Shown piece by piece: positions 35,019 to 44,329 of a stretch of DNA of 64,000 nucleotides. How positions within the stretch are numbered: position 1 is the first letter of the stretch; each line of letters begins with the position of its first letter. Origin of the DNA: Desulfovibrionaceae bacterium. Lineage in GTDB: Bacteria > Desulfobacterota > Desulfovibrionia > Desulfovibrionales > Desulfovibrionaceae. A program made the translations under genes and the position numbers. The notes beneath the pieces are model-generated. The model saw only the letters and a program-made list of their open reading frames with translations. It was not told where the DNA came from and made no database searches. The stretch lies in assembly GCA_031082225.1 (NCBI GenBank), contig JAVHLG010000003.1, positions 36,422 to 100,421 of the forward strand, given 5' to 3'.

Positions 35019-35195
35019 ATGGTATCCACCGCATCGATCTCGTCCCTGGGTTCCCTGCGCCCTTTTATCGAACGGGCCTTTCGTCGTAGCGCCACCGCCA
35101 GGCGCGACATCACCGACGTCCCCGCTTCCTGCGCCGCCCCCCTGCCCCATCCGGTTCGCTCGCCCCACGAAGGAGCCGCCATGGACCAATCCTGA
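35019..35195 (+). CDS. 58-residue hypothetical protein
   Basis: Short frame with an excellent ribosome site (AGGAGGA at 35004-35010, 8 nt before ATG). The protein begins MVSTASISSLGSLRPFIERAF, is Arg/Ser-rich and DUF1127-sized, and has one cysteine. It is translated in the same direction as its neighbours and sits between the TPR and HD-GYP genes of the Fur cluster. No family recognised; a small regulatory or membrane-surface peptide is possible. Confidence 0.5.
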   Translation: MVSTASISSLGSLRPFIERAFRRSATARRDITDVPASCAAPLPHPVRSPHEGAAMDQS

Positions 35196-35434
35196 TTGGA
35201 TTTTTGTCCCAGACATCGCCGGTAACCGTATAAGACGCCGTCTCCCCTGGCTGTCGCCGCTTCATGACGGCCTGTGCGGCATGATGCGGCGCGGGACGAT
35301 TGGCAGGCCGACAGTCCGAGGCCACTGACGTGACGGCGAAAGGATGCAGTATGACCGTGCAGCATGGTCTGCCGTTTTTCTTCCAAGCCGAAGCATCACC
35401 TCAACATTTCCCCCGACGTACTCCGGGAGGGCTT

Positions 35435-36211
35435 ATGTACCTGGACCATGCGGACGGGCCGGACCTCGACCGTCGAACGAAGCGGTGTGACTTCGCCTCA
35501 CGTGTTTCGGAATCCGCCCTGTGTCTCCCCCATATGGTGCACCAACTGGCCGAGTCCCTCGGCTGGGCCATCGACGCCAAAGACCCGTGCACCTGGTCCC
35601 ACTCCGAGGACGTGGCCCATGTTTCGCGGCGTCTGGCCCTGGCCATGGGTCTGTCCCGGGACATGGCCGAGATCGTCCATGTGGCCGGCCATCTGCATGA
35701 CATGGGCAAGATCGGCGTCCCGGACATGGTCCTGGCCAAACCGTCAGGCCTGACCTCCGAGGAATGGGCCATGGTCCGCACCCATCCGGTGGTGGGGGCC
35801 CGCATCGTGTCGCCCATCGCCCGCATGAATGAAACCGGGGTCACGGGCATGATCCTCTCGCATCACGAACGCTACGACGGCCAGGGCTATCCCGACGGGA
35901 TCTGCGGTGAGAACATCCCCCTCGGGGCGCGGGTCATCGCCGTGGCCGACAGCCTGTCCGCCATGCTGCAACGTCGCCCCTACCGCCAGGGCATGCCGTT
36001 CGAAAAGGCCCATGACGAGATTGTGCGTTGTCGCGAAACCCAGTTCGACCCCCAGGTGGTGGACGCCTTCACGATGATCGCCCAACCCCTCGAGGCCTAT
36101 TTCAAAAAAGGACGCCCATCCCGGGGGGCCGATCCGGAAACGCCTCACGCTCGCCAGGCCTCCGGCTGTCAAACGATGTCGGGGAATACCCCCCGGGATT
36201 TGCAGGAATGA
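35435..36211 (+). CDS. HD-GYP domain protein (probable c-di-GMP phosphodiesterase)
   Basis: 258 residues. HD pair HLHDMGKIG, then HPVVGARI, HHERYDGQGYPDG (the GYP motif) and VIAVADSLSAML. These residues bind the catalytic metals and hydrolyse cyclic di-GMP. ATG 35435 has GGGAGG 4 nt upstream; ATG 35351 has AAAGG about 8 nt upstream and would add 28 residues. An HD-domain gene is a reported member of the Desulfovibrio Fur regulon, which fits its place here. It is paired with a GGDEF gene that would do the opposite reaction. Confidence 0.88.
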   Translation: MYLDHADGPDLDRRTKRCDFASRVSESALCLPHMVHQLAESLGWAIDAKDPCTWSHSEDVAHVSRRLALAMGLSRDMAEIVHVAGHLHDMGKIGVPDMVLAKPSGLTSEEWAMVRTHPVVGARIVSPIARMNETGVTGMILSHHERYDGQGYPDGICGENIPLGARVIAVADSLSAMLQRRPYRQGMPFEKAHDEIVRCRETQFDPQVVDAFTMIAQPLEAYFKKGRPSRGADPETPHARQASGCQTMSGNTPRDLQE

Positions 36212-36294
36212 CCCGGGAATCCACGGAACAGGGGATGGGGCGGTCCCCGGAGCGTCCACGTCCGGCCACGCCCGCCCGGGAAGGAGCGCTGTCC

Positions 36295-37332
36295 ATGAAC
36301 CACTATGATGCCGCACATGACGAAGCCGCGCACCCCCTTGCGGATGCGGGTTCCAAAACCACGCGCCGCCTGACACGATATGTCCCCGGATTTCTCCGGG
36401 ACGGCTGGACTGCCTTTGGCAGGATGATGGAAAAAGTGAGCGTCAAAACAAAAATGGCCGTGGTTCTTCTGTGCGTGATGATTGCGCCCACAGCGGTCAT
36501 TCTCTATCTGGTGGAGTCCCACGCCTCGCGGGACACGGCCCTGTACCTCGCCGCCTATCTGGCGGTCGCCCTGGCCCTCCTTGGCCCTCTGGCCGGATTC
36601 CTCAGCCGTTTTCTGGTCATCAAGGACATCCGCGAGATCAACGCCTTTTGCATGGAGCTCAAACGCGGCAACTACGCGGTTCGATTCGACCTTCCCGGGG
36701 AACAGGAGGAGGAGCACGACATTTTGCGTCTCAAGCGCAATCTGGACTGGATGGCCCACCTGATCGGTTCGCGCGAGACCCGGCTTCGGGTGGAGTTGGA
36801 AAAGACCGACACCACCAAAAAGATGTTCGAGGAGCTTTCCAACCGCGACCCCCTCACGGGCCTGGGCAACCGCCGCCAGTTCGAGGCAAGGATGCGCGAA
36901 CTGGCCTGCCGCGCCCGCCACACCGGGCACACCTTCCACCTCATGCTCATCGACTGCGACAAATTCAAGCAGGTCAACGACGTGCACGGCCACCAGGCCG
37001 GCGACATGGTGCTGACCCTGCTGGGGACCATCATCCGCGAATCCGTCCGGGAGCAGGTGGACGGCTGCTACCGGCTCGGCGGGGACGAATTCGGCATCCT
37101 TCTGCCCTCGCGCGACGCCGAGGCCGCCCGGGCGGTGGGCGAGCGCATCAGCACCCGCTTCGCCGCATCGCAGCAGTACGGCTGCACCGTGAGCATCGGC
37201 GCGGCGGCCTACCGCCCGGGCGCAGCGGGAAACCCGGACACGGACGAGGCGTTGCGCGACCTCATCGCCCGCAGCGATAAAACGCTCTACGCCGTCAAGA
37301 AAATCGGCGGCGACCAGGTCATCCTGGAATGA
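36295..37332 (+). CDS. Membrane GGDEF protein (probable diguanylate cyclase)
   Basis: 345 residues. Two membrane helices (MAVVLLCVMIAPTAVILYLV and ALYLAAYLAVALALLGPLAG), a HAMP-like linker, a coiled coil, then the GGDEF domain from DPLTGLGNRRQFEARM to YAVKKIGGDQ. The active-site RLGGDEFG is intact. The inhibitory I-site RxxD is absent (EQVD). ATG 36295 has AAGGAG 8 nt upstream; ATG 36208, overlapping the HD-GYP stop as ATGA, is an alternative that adds 29 residues. A GGDEF gene is a known Fur target in Desulfovibrio. Confidence 0.88.
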   Translation: MNHYDAAHDEAAHPLADAGSKTTRRLTRYVPGFLRDGWTAFGRMMEKVSVKTKMAVVLLCVMIAPTAVILYLVESHASRDTALYLAAYLAVALALLGPLAGFLSRFLVIKDIREINAFCMELKRGNYAVRFDLPGEQEEEHDILRLKRNLDWMAHLIGSRETRLRVELEKTDTTKKMFEELSNRDPLTGLGNRRQFEARMRELACRARHTGHTFHLMLIDCDKFKQVNDVHGHQAGDMVLTLLGTIIRESVREQVDGCYRLGGDEFGILLPSRDAEAARAVGERISTRFAASQQYGCTVSIGAAAYRPGAAGNPDTDEALRDLIARSDKTLYAVKKIGGDQVILE

Positions 37333-37676
37333 CGCCGCCCCTCCAGTTTGCAATTCTCGGGACAATAACAGTTGACAATGAGAATCAATGTCCTTATTGG
37401 ATCGACGCAAGGAATCGGTTTTCATTTTCAATGTCAAACAAAACCGCGCGCACCCTGCCTGCGTTCGCAAACCGTCCCGGCCGACAAAAGACCGCTGCCG
37501 TGTTCCGACAACCCCCACACCACGCCACCGCCACAGATCCTTCGGATCGACGCCCGGCGCTCAGACTTCCCGACCGCCATGGGCCGCCGATGTCCCGGCC
37601 GGCAAGACGGCCTCAGCAGGCGACGGCCGCTTCGTTTCACATAACCCCGCAATGTTTCTTTGCAAGGAGGCGCACC
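37333..37676. other. 344-bp region upstream of feoA1
   Basis: Holds the Fur-controlled promoter at its left end, then about 270 nt of untranslated leader. A weaker Fur-like stretch lies near 37417-37435 (about 12 of 19 on the minus strand). I see no gene or strong hairpin in the remainder. Confidence 0.5.
37372..37400 (+). promoter_or_regulatory. Promoter and Fur box of the feoAB operon
   Basis: TTGACA (37372-37377), 17-nt spacer, TATTGG (37395-37400). The Fur-box 19-mer GACAATGAGAATCAATGTC (37374-37392) matches consensus at 15 of 19 and overlaps the -35 and spacer. Confidence 0.82.
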
Positions 37677-37907
37677 ATGGTCATGTCGATGAGAAAAATG
37701 TCCGTCAACCAACGCGGCCAGATACGCCAGGTCACGGCCAGCGGCGAGATGGGCCGCCGCATCCGGGACATGGGACTGGTGCCGGGCACGGACCTGATGG
37801 TGGTCGGCAGGGCCCCCCTGCAGGATCCCGTGGCCTTGCGCATGAAGGGCTTCACCCTGTCGCTCCGCAACAGCGAAGCCGACTTCATCACCGTGGAGGC
37901 CAAATAG
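37677..37907 (+). CDS. feoA: Ferrous iron transport accessory protein FeoA (copy 1)
   Basis: 76-residue SH3-like Feo[56 protein letters not shown] (in overlapping segments). It binds or modulates FeoB on the cytoplasmic side. AAGGAGG lies 6 nt before ATG 37677. It is 3 bp from feoB1. Confidence 0.93.
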   Translation: MVMSMRKMSVNQRGQIRQVTASGEMGRRIRDMGLVPGTDLMVVGRAPLQDPVALRMKGFTLSLRNSEADFITVEAK

Positions 37908-37910
37908 CCC

Positions 37911-40100
37911 ATGTCCCAGGCTCATATCCGCGCGGCCATGTCCGGCCAGCCCAATTGCGGCAAATCCACCATGTTCAACGCCATCACCGGCGGCTCGGCC
38001 AGGGTCGGGAACTATCCCGGCATCACCGTGGACCGGCTGGAGGGAACCTACCGAAAAAACGGCTATGACATCAAACTGGTGGATCTGCCCGGCACCTATT
38101 CCCTGACCTCCTATTCCATGGAAGAGGTGGTGGCCAGAAACGTCATTGTGGACGAACACCCCGATGTGGTCATCAACATGGTGGACGCCACGGCCCTGGA
38201 GCGCAGCCTGTATCTGGCGGTGCAGTTCATGGAGATCGGCGCACCCCTGGTGCTTGGCCTGAACATGATGGACGAGGTCAAACGCAGCGGCGTGACCATC
38301 GACATCAAAAGACTCTCCCAGCTCTTAAACGTCCCGGTGGTGGCCTGCACGGCCCGGCTCGGGCAGGGCCGCGAGGAGCTCATGGCCGAGGTGGTGCAGC
38401 TGGCCAAGGACACCAAGGGCCTGTGGACGCCCATCCGCCTGTCCTATGGTCCGGACCTGGACCCCATCCTGGAGCGGATGACCAAACGCATCGAGGAAGA
38501 GCAGTTCATGACCGGCCGCCATGACCCGCGCTGGGTGGCCATCAAATACCTCGAGGGCGACGAACTGGTCATCGAGGCCGGACGGGCCGCCGGTCCCCTG
38601 TCCGCCGAACTGGAGGCCGTCTGCGCCGAGGCGGAACAGACCACCCGGGCAAACAGCAACACCACCCCTGACGCCATCATCGCCGACTGGCGCTACGGGT
38701 TCATCAACGGCCTGCTCAAGCAGGGCGTGGTCACGGGCGGCGACGAACTGCGGCGCAACATATCCGACAACATCGACCGCGTGGTCACCCACAAGCTCCT
38801 CGGACCGCTGATCATGGCCGGGGTGCTGTGGGCCATGTTCTACGTCACCTTCACCCTGGGGGCCTATCCCCAGGGCTGGATCGAAGACGGGTTCACCTGG
38901 CTGTCCGGTCTCGGGACCGCCTACATCCCCGAGGGCTACGTCCAGTCCCTGATCGTCAGCGGCATCCTCGGCGGCGTGGGCGCGGTCATCGGGTTCACCC
39001 CGCTTATCCTCATCATGTTCGCCATGCTCGTGTTCCTGGAAGACCTGGGCTACATGGCGCGCGTGGCCTACATGATGGACAAGGTCATGCGCATCTTCGG
39101 CCTGCACGGCATGTCGGTCATGCCGCTGATCATGTCCGGCGGCATCCCCGGCGGCTGCGCCGTACCCGGCGTCATGTGCGCCCGCACCCTGCGCAGCCCC
39201 CGCGAACGCCTGGCCACCATCCTCACCGCCCCGTTCATGGTCTGCGGGGCCAAGACCACGGCCTACCTCATGCTCGTGGCCGCATTCTTCCCGGCTAGCC
39301 CCACCGGGGCCATGTTCGCCGTGGTCATCGCGGCCTGGGTCTTCGTCCTGCTCGTGTCCAGGCTTTTGCGCTCAACCGTGGTCAAGGGCGAGAGCACGCC
39401 CTTCGTCATGGAGATTCCCCCCTACCGCCTGCCCACCCTGCGCGGCGTGGCCGTGCATACCCTGGAGCGGGTCTGGCAGTATGTGAAAAAGGCCGGAACC
39501 GTGATCCTGGCCGTGTCCATCGTCATGTGGGCGGTGATGACCTTTCCGGAACTGCCCGAGGACACGGTGGCCAGCTTCGACGCCCGCCGCTTTATCGCCG
39601 AGGAGCAGGTCAGGACGGCCAACCCCCAGGCCACGGGCGAGGATCTGGACACGCTCGTCTCCGAGGCCCAGAAACCCATCACCGACGAACAAAACGAGGC
39701 GGCCCTGCAGTATTCCGTGGGCGGCCGGGTGGGCAGTTTCCTGAAGCCCGTCACGGATCTGGCCGGATTCCCCTGGCAGGCCAACATCGCGCTCATCGGC
39801 GCGTTCGCGGCCAAGGAGGTCTTCGTCTCCACCATGGCCACGGCCTATTCCATGGGCGAGGTCGATCCCGAGGACGCCACATCCTTAAGCGATCGTCTGG
39901 CCGCGGATCCGGCCTGGTCGCTGCCGGCGATCCTAAGCGTCTTTGTCTTCATGCTCCTGTACACGCCATGCATGGTCACGGTGGTGGCCATCGCCAAGGA
40001 ATCCAACTGGAAATGGGCCCTTTTCTCCGTGGGCGGGTCCATGGCCTTCGCCTTCGTGATGGCGGTGACGGTCTACCACACCACCAGACTCTTCGTATAA
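37911..40100 (+). CDS. feoB: Ferrous iron transporter FeoB (copy 1)
   Basis: 729 residues. GTPase domain: G1 GQPNCGKST, G2/G3 around NYPGITV and DLPGTYSL, G4 NMMDEV. The membrane part has Gate regions [18 protein letters not shown] and APFMVCGAKTTAYLML. The second gate reads KTTAY where copy 2 and the wider family have a K-x-P-V-Y/F-like sequence, and the P-loop carries a cysteine. These differences suggest a copy with altered ion handling. Co-operon with feoA1. Confidence 0.93.
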   Translation: MSQAHIRAAMSGQPNCGKSTMFNAITGGSARVGNYPGITVDRLEGTYRKNGYDIKLVDLPGTYSLTSYSMEEVVARNVIVDEHPDVVINMVDATALERSLYLAVQFMEIGAPLVLGLNMMDEVKRSGVTIDIKRLSQLLNVPVVACTARLGQGREELMAEVVQLAKDTKGLWTPIRLSYGPDLDPILERMTKRIEEEQFMTGRHDPRWVAIKYLEGDELVIEAGRAAGPLSAELEAVCAEAEQTTRANSNTTPDAIIADWRYGFINGLLKQGVVTGGDELRRNISDNIDRVVTHKLLGPLIMAGVLWAMFYVTFTLGAYPQGWIEDGFTWLSGLGTAYIPEGYVQSLIVSGILGGVGAVIGFTPLILIMFAMLVFLEDLGYMARVAYMMDKVMRIFGLHGMSVMPLIMSGGIPGGCAVPGVMCARTLRSPRERLATILTAPFMVCGAKTTAYLMLVAAFFPASPTGAMFAVVIAAWVFVLLVSRLLRSTVVKGESTPFVMEIPPYRLPTLRGVAVHTLERVWQYVKKAGTVILAVSIVMWAVMTFPELPEDTVASFDARRFIAEEQVRTANPQATGEDLDTLVSEAQKPITDEQNEAALQYSVGGRVGSFLKPVTDLAGFPWQANIALIGAFAAKEVFVSTMATAYSMGEVDPEDATSLSDRLAADPAWSLPAILSVFVFMLLYTPCMVTVVAIAKESNWKWALFSVGGSMAFAFVMAVTVYHTTRLFV

Positions 40101-40129
40101 CTCCCGATTTCCAAGTCCATAATCCATAC

Positions 40130-40165
40130 GGCCCGGCCGATCCGCAAGGACCGGCCGGGCCTTTT
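40130..40165 (+). terminator. Terminator between the two feoAB sets
   Basis: Nine-pair stem GGCCCGGCC/GGCCGGGCC with a 14-nt loop, followed by TTTT. The short T-run makes it moderate in strength, so some read-through into feoA2 is possible. Confidence 0.75.
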
Positions 40166-40322
40166 CCCTCCCTGAACCGGTGCGGCCCTCCTTTCCGGGG
40201 TCGCCGGTTCTTTCCTTCCGGCCCGCAATGGGATATCGCCCAGCAGCGACACCGGGGCGCGTCCGCCGCACAACGTCCCCGGGCACATCCAGGTGCGCGA
40301 TCCCCTGGCAAAGGGAGGAACA

Positions 40323-40562
40323 ATGTCCGAACCGATCTGTCTGCGCCAACTTCCGGTCAACACCCAGGCGGTCATCCATTCCGTGGCCGCCGCCGGCGAA
40401 CTCGGCCGCCGCATCCGGGACATGGGAATCGTCCCCGGAACGACGGTCCAGGTGGTCGGCCGGGCCCCGCTCTACGATCCCGTGGCCCTGCGGCTGCGGG
40501 ACTTCACCCTGACCTTGCGCAACAGCGAGGCCGACCACATCCTCGTGATCAGGCAGGACTGA
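40323..40562 (+). CDS. feoA: Ferrous iron transport accessory protein FeoA (copy 2)
   Basis: 79 residues, close paralogue of copy 1: [46 protein letters not shown] (overlapping segments). GGGAGG lies 5 nt before ATG 40323. The stop is 1 bp from the feoB2 start. No separate Fur box is evident in the 220 bp upstream. Confidence 0.92.
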   Translation: MSEPICLRQLPVNTQAVIHSVAAAGELGRRIRDMGIVPGTTVQVVGRAPLYDPVALRLRDFTLTLRNSEADHILVIRQD

Positions 40563-40563
40563 C

Positions 40564-42762
40564 ATGACCGGGAACACCCTGACCATCGCCCTGGCCGGAA
40601 ACCCCAACTCCGGCAAGACCACCATGTTCAACGCCCTGACCGGCTCACGGCAGCATGTGGGCAACTATCCGGGCGTCACCGTGCAGAAAAAGGAAGGCCG
40701 TCTGACGCATAACGGCGTGACCGTCCATGTGGTGGACCTTCCCGGCACCTATTCCCTGACCGCCTATTCCGCCGAGGAACTGGCCGCGCGCAACTTCCTG
40801 GTGGACGAACGTCCGGAGATGGTGGTGAACATCCTGGACGCCGGGGCCCTGGAACGCAGCCTGTATCTGACCGTGCAGTTCCTGGAGCTCGGCGTGCCCG
40901 TGGTTCTGGCCCTGAACATGATGGACGAGGTCAGAAAACGGGGCATGCAGATCGACACCGGGCTTTTGTCCAGGCTTTTGCACTCCCCGGTGGTGGAGAC
41001 CGTGGCCAGGATCGGCGAGGGCAAGGAGCGGCTTCTGGACGCGGCCCTGGACTTCGCCAGGGGCAACCGCCGCCCCTGGGAGCCGTTGGTTCTGTCCTAC
41101 GGCCCGGACGTGGACGCGGCCCTGGCCGAGATGACCGGGATCATCGAGGCCGCCCGATTCCTCGACGGCCGACTGCCCCCCCGGTGGGTGGCCCTGAAGC
41201 TCCTGGAGGGCGACCATGAGGTGGCGGGCATCTGCCGCCAGGCCGGGGCCGACTACGACCGTCTGGCGGCCATCGTCGACCGCCTGGCCGACCATCTCAA
41301 GGTCACCATGAACTCCTACCCCGAGGCGCTCATCTCCGACTACCGCTACGGGTTCATCGCCTCGCTCCTCAAACAGGGCGTGCTCAAAAAAGACGCCAGC
41401 CGGGAACGCATCGTCTATTCCGACAAGGTGGACCGGGTGGTCACGGATCGTTTCCTGGGGCCGCTTTTGATGCTGGGCGTTTTGTACGGCATGTTCGAGA
41501 TGGTCTTTTTCATCGGCGAATATCCCATGGGCTGGTTCGAGAATTTCTTTTCCTGGCTGTCGGGGCTGGCCGCCGCCGTCATCCCCCCGGGGCAGCTCCA
41601 GTCCCTGGTCGTCTCGGGGATCATCGGCGGCGTGGGCGGGGTGCTGGGGTTCGTGCCGCTGATCGTCATCATGTTCTTTCTTTTGTCCTACCTGGAAGAC
41701 CTGGGCTACATGGCCCGCATGGCCTACATGCTGGACCGGGTGTTCCGGATCTTCGGGCTGCACGGCGGCTCGGTGATGCCCTTTATCATCTCCGGCGGCA
41801 TCCCGGGCGGCTGCGCCGTGCCCGGGGTCATGGCCGCGCGCACCTTGCGCAGTCCCAAGGAGCGCCTGGCCACCATCCTGACCGCGCCGTTTATGGCCTG
41901 CGGGGCCAAAATTCCGGTCTTCGTGCTGCTTGTGGGGGCCTTTTTCCCCCAGGGCGCGGGCACGGCCATGTTCTGGATCACGCTTTGCTCCTGGGGCGCG
42001 GCCCTGGTGGTGGCTCGTTTGTTACGCTCCACGGTGATCCGGGGCGAGGCCACGCCGTTTCTCATGGAACTGCCGCCGTACCGCGTCCCCACCCTGCGCG
42101 GGGTGCTCCTGCACACCTGGGAGCGGGCCTGGCAGTACGTCAAAAAGGCCGGGACCACGATCCTGGCCATCTCCGTCCTTTTATGGGCGGCCATGACCTA
42201 CCCCCAACTCCCCCCGGACGTGGCCGACGGCTATGAGGCCAGCCGCCAGGCCGTCGCCGCCCGCATGGCGGCCGCCGAGGCCACGAACGGCCCCGGACTG
42301 GACGACGCGGCCCTGGCCGATCTGGAGGCCCGCCTGGCCGATATCGACAACCAGCAGGCCGAGGCCGCCCTGCGGGGCTCCCTGGCCGGACGCCTGGGCA
42401 CGGCCCTGGAGGGCGTCACCCGGCTGGCCGGGTTCGACTGGCGGGTGAACATTGCGCTTCTAGGCGGCATCGCGGCCAAGGAGGTCATCGTGTCCACGCT
42501 TGGCACCTCCTACGCCCTGGGCGAGGTGGACCCCGGGGAGGCCGCGCCCCTGTCCGCGAGGCTGGCCGCCGATCCGGCCATGTCCAAGGCCTCGGCCCTG
42601 GCGCTTATCGTGTTCACCATCCTCTACGCGCCATGCTTCGTGACCGTGGTGGCCATGGCCCGGGAGGCGTCCTGGGGCTGGGCCGCCTTCGCCATGGTGT
42701 TCAATACGGGGCTGGGCTTTGCCGTGGCTGCGGCGGTCTATCAGATCGCGTCGCGGGTATAG
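40564..42762 (+). CDS. feoB: Ferrous iron transporter FeoB (copy 2)
   Basis: 732 residues. Canonical G1 [27 protein letters not shown]. Gate regions [18 protein letters not shown] and [16 protein letters not shown] follow the usual pattern. Paralogous to copy 1 over its full length, so the pair arose by tandem duplication of the feoA-feoB unit. It ends before a composite terminator region. Confidence 0.94.
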   Translation: MTGNTLTIALAGNPNSGKTTMFNALTGSRQHVGNYPGVTVQKKEGRLTHNGVTVHVVDLPGTYSLTAYSAEELAARNFLVDERPEMVVNILDAGALERSLYLTVQFLELGVPVVLALNMMDEVRKRGMQIDTGLLSRLLHSPVVETVARIGEGKERLLDAALDFARGNRRPWEPLVLSYGPDVDAALAEMTGIIEAARFLDGRLPPRWVALKLLEGDHEVAGICRQAGADYDRLAAIVDRLADHLKVTMNSYPEALISDYRYGFIASLLKQGVLKKDASRERIVYSDKVDRVVTDRFLGPLLMLGVLYGMFEMVFFIGEYPMGWFENFFSWLSGLAAAVIPPGQLQSLVVSGIIGGVGGVLGFVPLIVIMFFLLSYLEDLGYMARMAYMLDRVFRIFGLHGGSVMPFIISGGIPGGCAVPGVMAARTLRSPKERLATILTAPFMACGAKIPVFVLLVGAFFPQGAGTAMFWITLCSWGAALVVARLLRSTVIRGEATPFLMELPPYRVPTLRGVLLHTWERAWQYVKKAGTTILAISVLLWAAMTYPQLPPDVADGYEASRQAVAARMAAAEATNGPGLDDAALADLEARLADIDNQQAEAALRGSLAGRLGTALEGVTRLAGFDWRVNIALLGGIAAKEVIVSTLGTSYALGEVDPGEAAPLSARLAADPAMSKASALALIVFTILYAPCFVTVVAMAREASWGWAAFAMVFNTGLGFAVAAAVYQIASRV

Positions 42763-42780
42763 CGCATATCCGGCCGGGGG

Positions 42781-42826
42781 GGATGCCTCCGGCGGCCAGA
42801 GGGGGCTCGCCCCCTTTGGAATCCCC
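42781..42826. repeat. GC-rich hairpin element after feoB2
   Basis: A stretch starting GGATGCCTCCGGCGGCCAGA folds into an 11-pair hairpin (CCAGAGGGGGC/GCCCCCTTTGG, one G-T pair, 42797-42819 region). Sequences of this GCCTCCGGCGG-plus-hairpin type recur at gene ends in several GC-rich proteobacteria. It may be a dispersed repeat acting as a transcript terminus; only this copy is visible here. Confidence 0.5.
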
Positions 42827-42832
42827 GAATAA

Positions 42833-42936
42833 AAAAGGCCGACAGGGACATGTGCGTTGTTGCGGTCAAGGCAACGCCCCATCTTCAGCATCCCGTAATG
42901 AAAAGGCCGGAAGGGACATGTCCCTTCCGGCCTTTT
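42833..42936. terminator. Bidirectional terminator: perfect 36-bp palindrome with a decayed half copy
   Basis: 42901-42936 is a perfect palindrome: AAAAGGCCGGAAGGGACA followed by its exact reverse complement. It gives an A4-stem-T4 terminator on both strands, between convergent feoB2 and the response-regulator gene. A diverged copy of its left half lies at 42833-42856 (20 of 24 positions), without a right arm. Confidence 0.9.
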
Positions 42937-42955
42937 GCGATACGGCGAAATAAGA

Positions 42956-44329
42956 CTATTCTTCCCCGTATTTTTTCAGCTTCTTATGCAGCGTGGCCCG
43001 GGTGATGCCCAAGACCCTGGCCGCCTCGCTCTTGTTGCCGCCGGTCTCCTTCAGCGTGGCCAAAATGGCCCGCTGTTCGATGTCTTCCAGCGGCTGTCCG
43101 GCCAAATCGGCCACGTCATGTGCGATGCGCCCCGTCCCCGGCGGCGCGTCCGGCACGGCCGCTGCCACCCCCGGCGGCAGTTCCCGCTCGGTCAGGTAGT
43201 CCCCGACCGCCAAAATGACCCCGCGCTCCACGGCGTTTTCCAGCTCCCGCACATTGCCCGGCCACGGATGGTGCAAAAAGGCCTCCTTGGCCCCGGGGGA
43301 GAATCCCTTGACGGATTTGCGGTTTTTTCTGGCGAACCGGTCCAGGAAATGCGCCGCCAGAAGCGGAATGTCCTCCCGGCGTTCCCGCAGGGGGGGCACG
43401 GACAGCACCAGGACGTTTAAGCGATAATACAGATCCTCCCGGAAGCGCCCGGCCTCCACCTCGGCCTTGAGATCCCGGTTGGTGGCCGCCAGGATGCGCA
43501 CGTCCACGCCGATGGGCTTGTCCCCGCCCACCCGCTCGATCTCCCGCTCCTGGATGACCCGCAACAGCTTGGCCTGAGTGGCCTGGGATATCTCGCCGAT
43601 CTCGTCTAAAAAGATGGTGCCCTTGTCGGCGACCATGAACCGGCCCTCGCGACGCCGGTCGGCCCCGGTGAAGGCCCCCTTTTCATGGCCGAACAGTTCG
43701 GATTCCAGCAACGTCTCGGTCAGGGCGGCGCAATTGACCGTGATCAGCGGCCCGTTTTTGCGGGGACTGTTGAGGTGGATGGCCCGGGCCACCAGCTCCT
43801 TGCCCGTGCCCGACTCCCCGGTGACCAGGACCGTGGCCTCGGTGGGCGCGGCCAGGGCCGCCATGTCCAAAAGCTCCTTCATGGCCGGACTCTGCCCGAT
43901 GATCTCCTCGCTGTGAAAGCCCTCGGCCAGCCGCTCCCTGAGGGCCCGGTTCTCGGTGCGCAGCCGCAGATGATCCAGGGCCCGGTCCATGGTCAGGCGC
44001 AGCACATCCAGGTCCAGGGGCTTGATCAAATAATCGTAGGCCCCGTTTTTGAGCGCGTCCACGGCCGTTTCCACCGAGGAATAGGCGGTCATGATCAAGA
44101 CCGGCATGGCCGGGTTGTATTCCTTGACCGCGCGCAACACCTCGATGCCGTCCATCCCGGCCATGCGCACGTCGGTCAGGACGAGATCCCGGGGTTTTTC
44201 ACGGATGGCCGCCAGGGCCTTTTGGCCGCTTGAGGCCCCTTCCACCCGGTAGCCCCAGCCCGAAAGCACCGTGGTCAGCATGGACAGGTGTCCGGGGTCG
44301 TCGTCCACCACCAGAATGCTCGGCTTCAT
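42956..44329 (-). CDS. Sigma-54-dependent response regulator (NtrC/ZraR type)
   Basis: 457 residues. Receiver (about 1-120) with phospho-Asp in DLVLTDVRMAGMDG. AAA+ domain (about 135-370) with Walker A GESGTGKE, the sigma-54-contacting GAFTGA loop and DEIGEIS. Fis-type HTH at the end: GGNKSEAARVLGITRATLHKKL. It activates RNA polymerase holding sigma-54. The gene overlaps the histidine-kinase gene as ATGA. The likely target is the divergent DUF2318 operon, which has a -24/-12 promoter. Confidence 0.94.
   Translation of the reverse strand: MKPSILVVDDDPGHLSMLTTVLSGWGYRVEGASSGQKALAAIREKPRDLVLTDVRMAGMDGIEVLRAVKEYNPAMPVLIMTAYSSVETAVDALKNGAYDYLIKPLDLDVLRLTMDRALDHLRLRTENRALRERLAEGFHSEEIIGQSPAMKELLDMAALAAPTEATVLVTGESGTGKELVARAIHLNSPRKNGPLITVNCAALTETLLESELFGHEKGAFTGADRRREGRFMVADKGTIFLDEIGEISQATQAKLLRVIQEREIERVGGDKPIGVDVRILAATNRDLKAEVEAGRFREDLYYRLNVLVLSVPPLRERREDIPLLAAHFLDRFARKNRKSVKGFSPGAKEAFLHHPWPGNVRELENAVERGVILAVGDYLTERELPPGVAAAVPDAPPGTGRIAHDVADLAGQPLEDIEQRAILATLKETGGNKSEAARVLGITRATLHKKLKKYGEE

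Noticed and set aside
35351..35434. 28-residue N-terminal extension of the HD-GYP protein
   Set aside because: It is possible from ATG 35351, but the stronger ribosome site GGGAGG lies just before ATG 35435 and the extra residues are not part of the domain.
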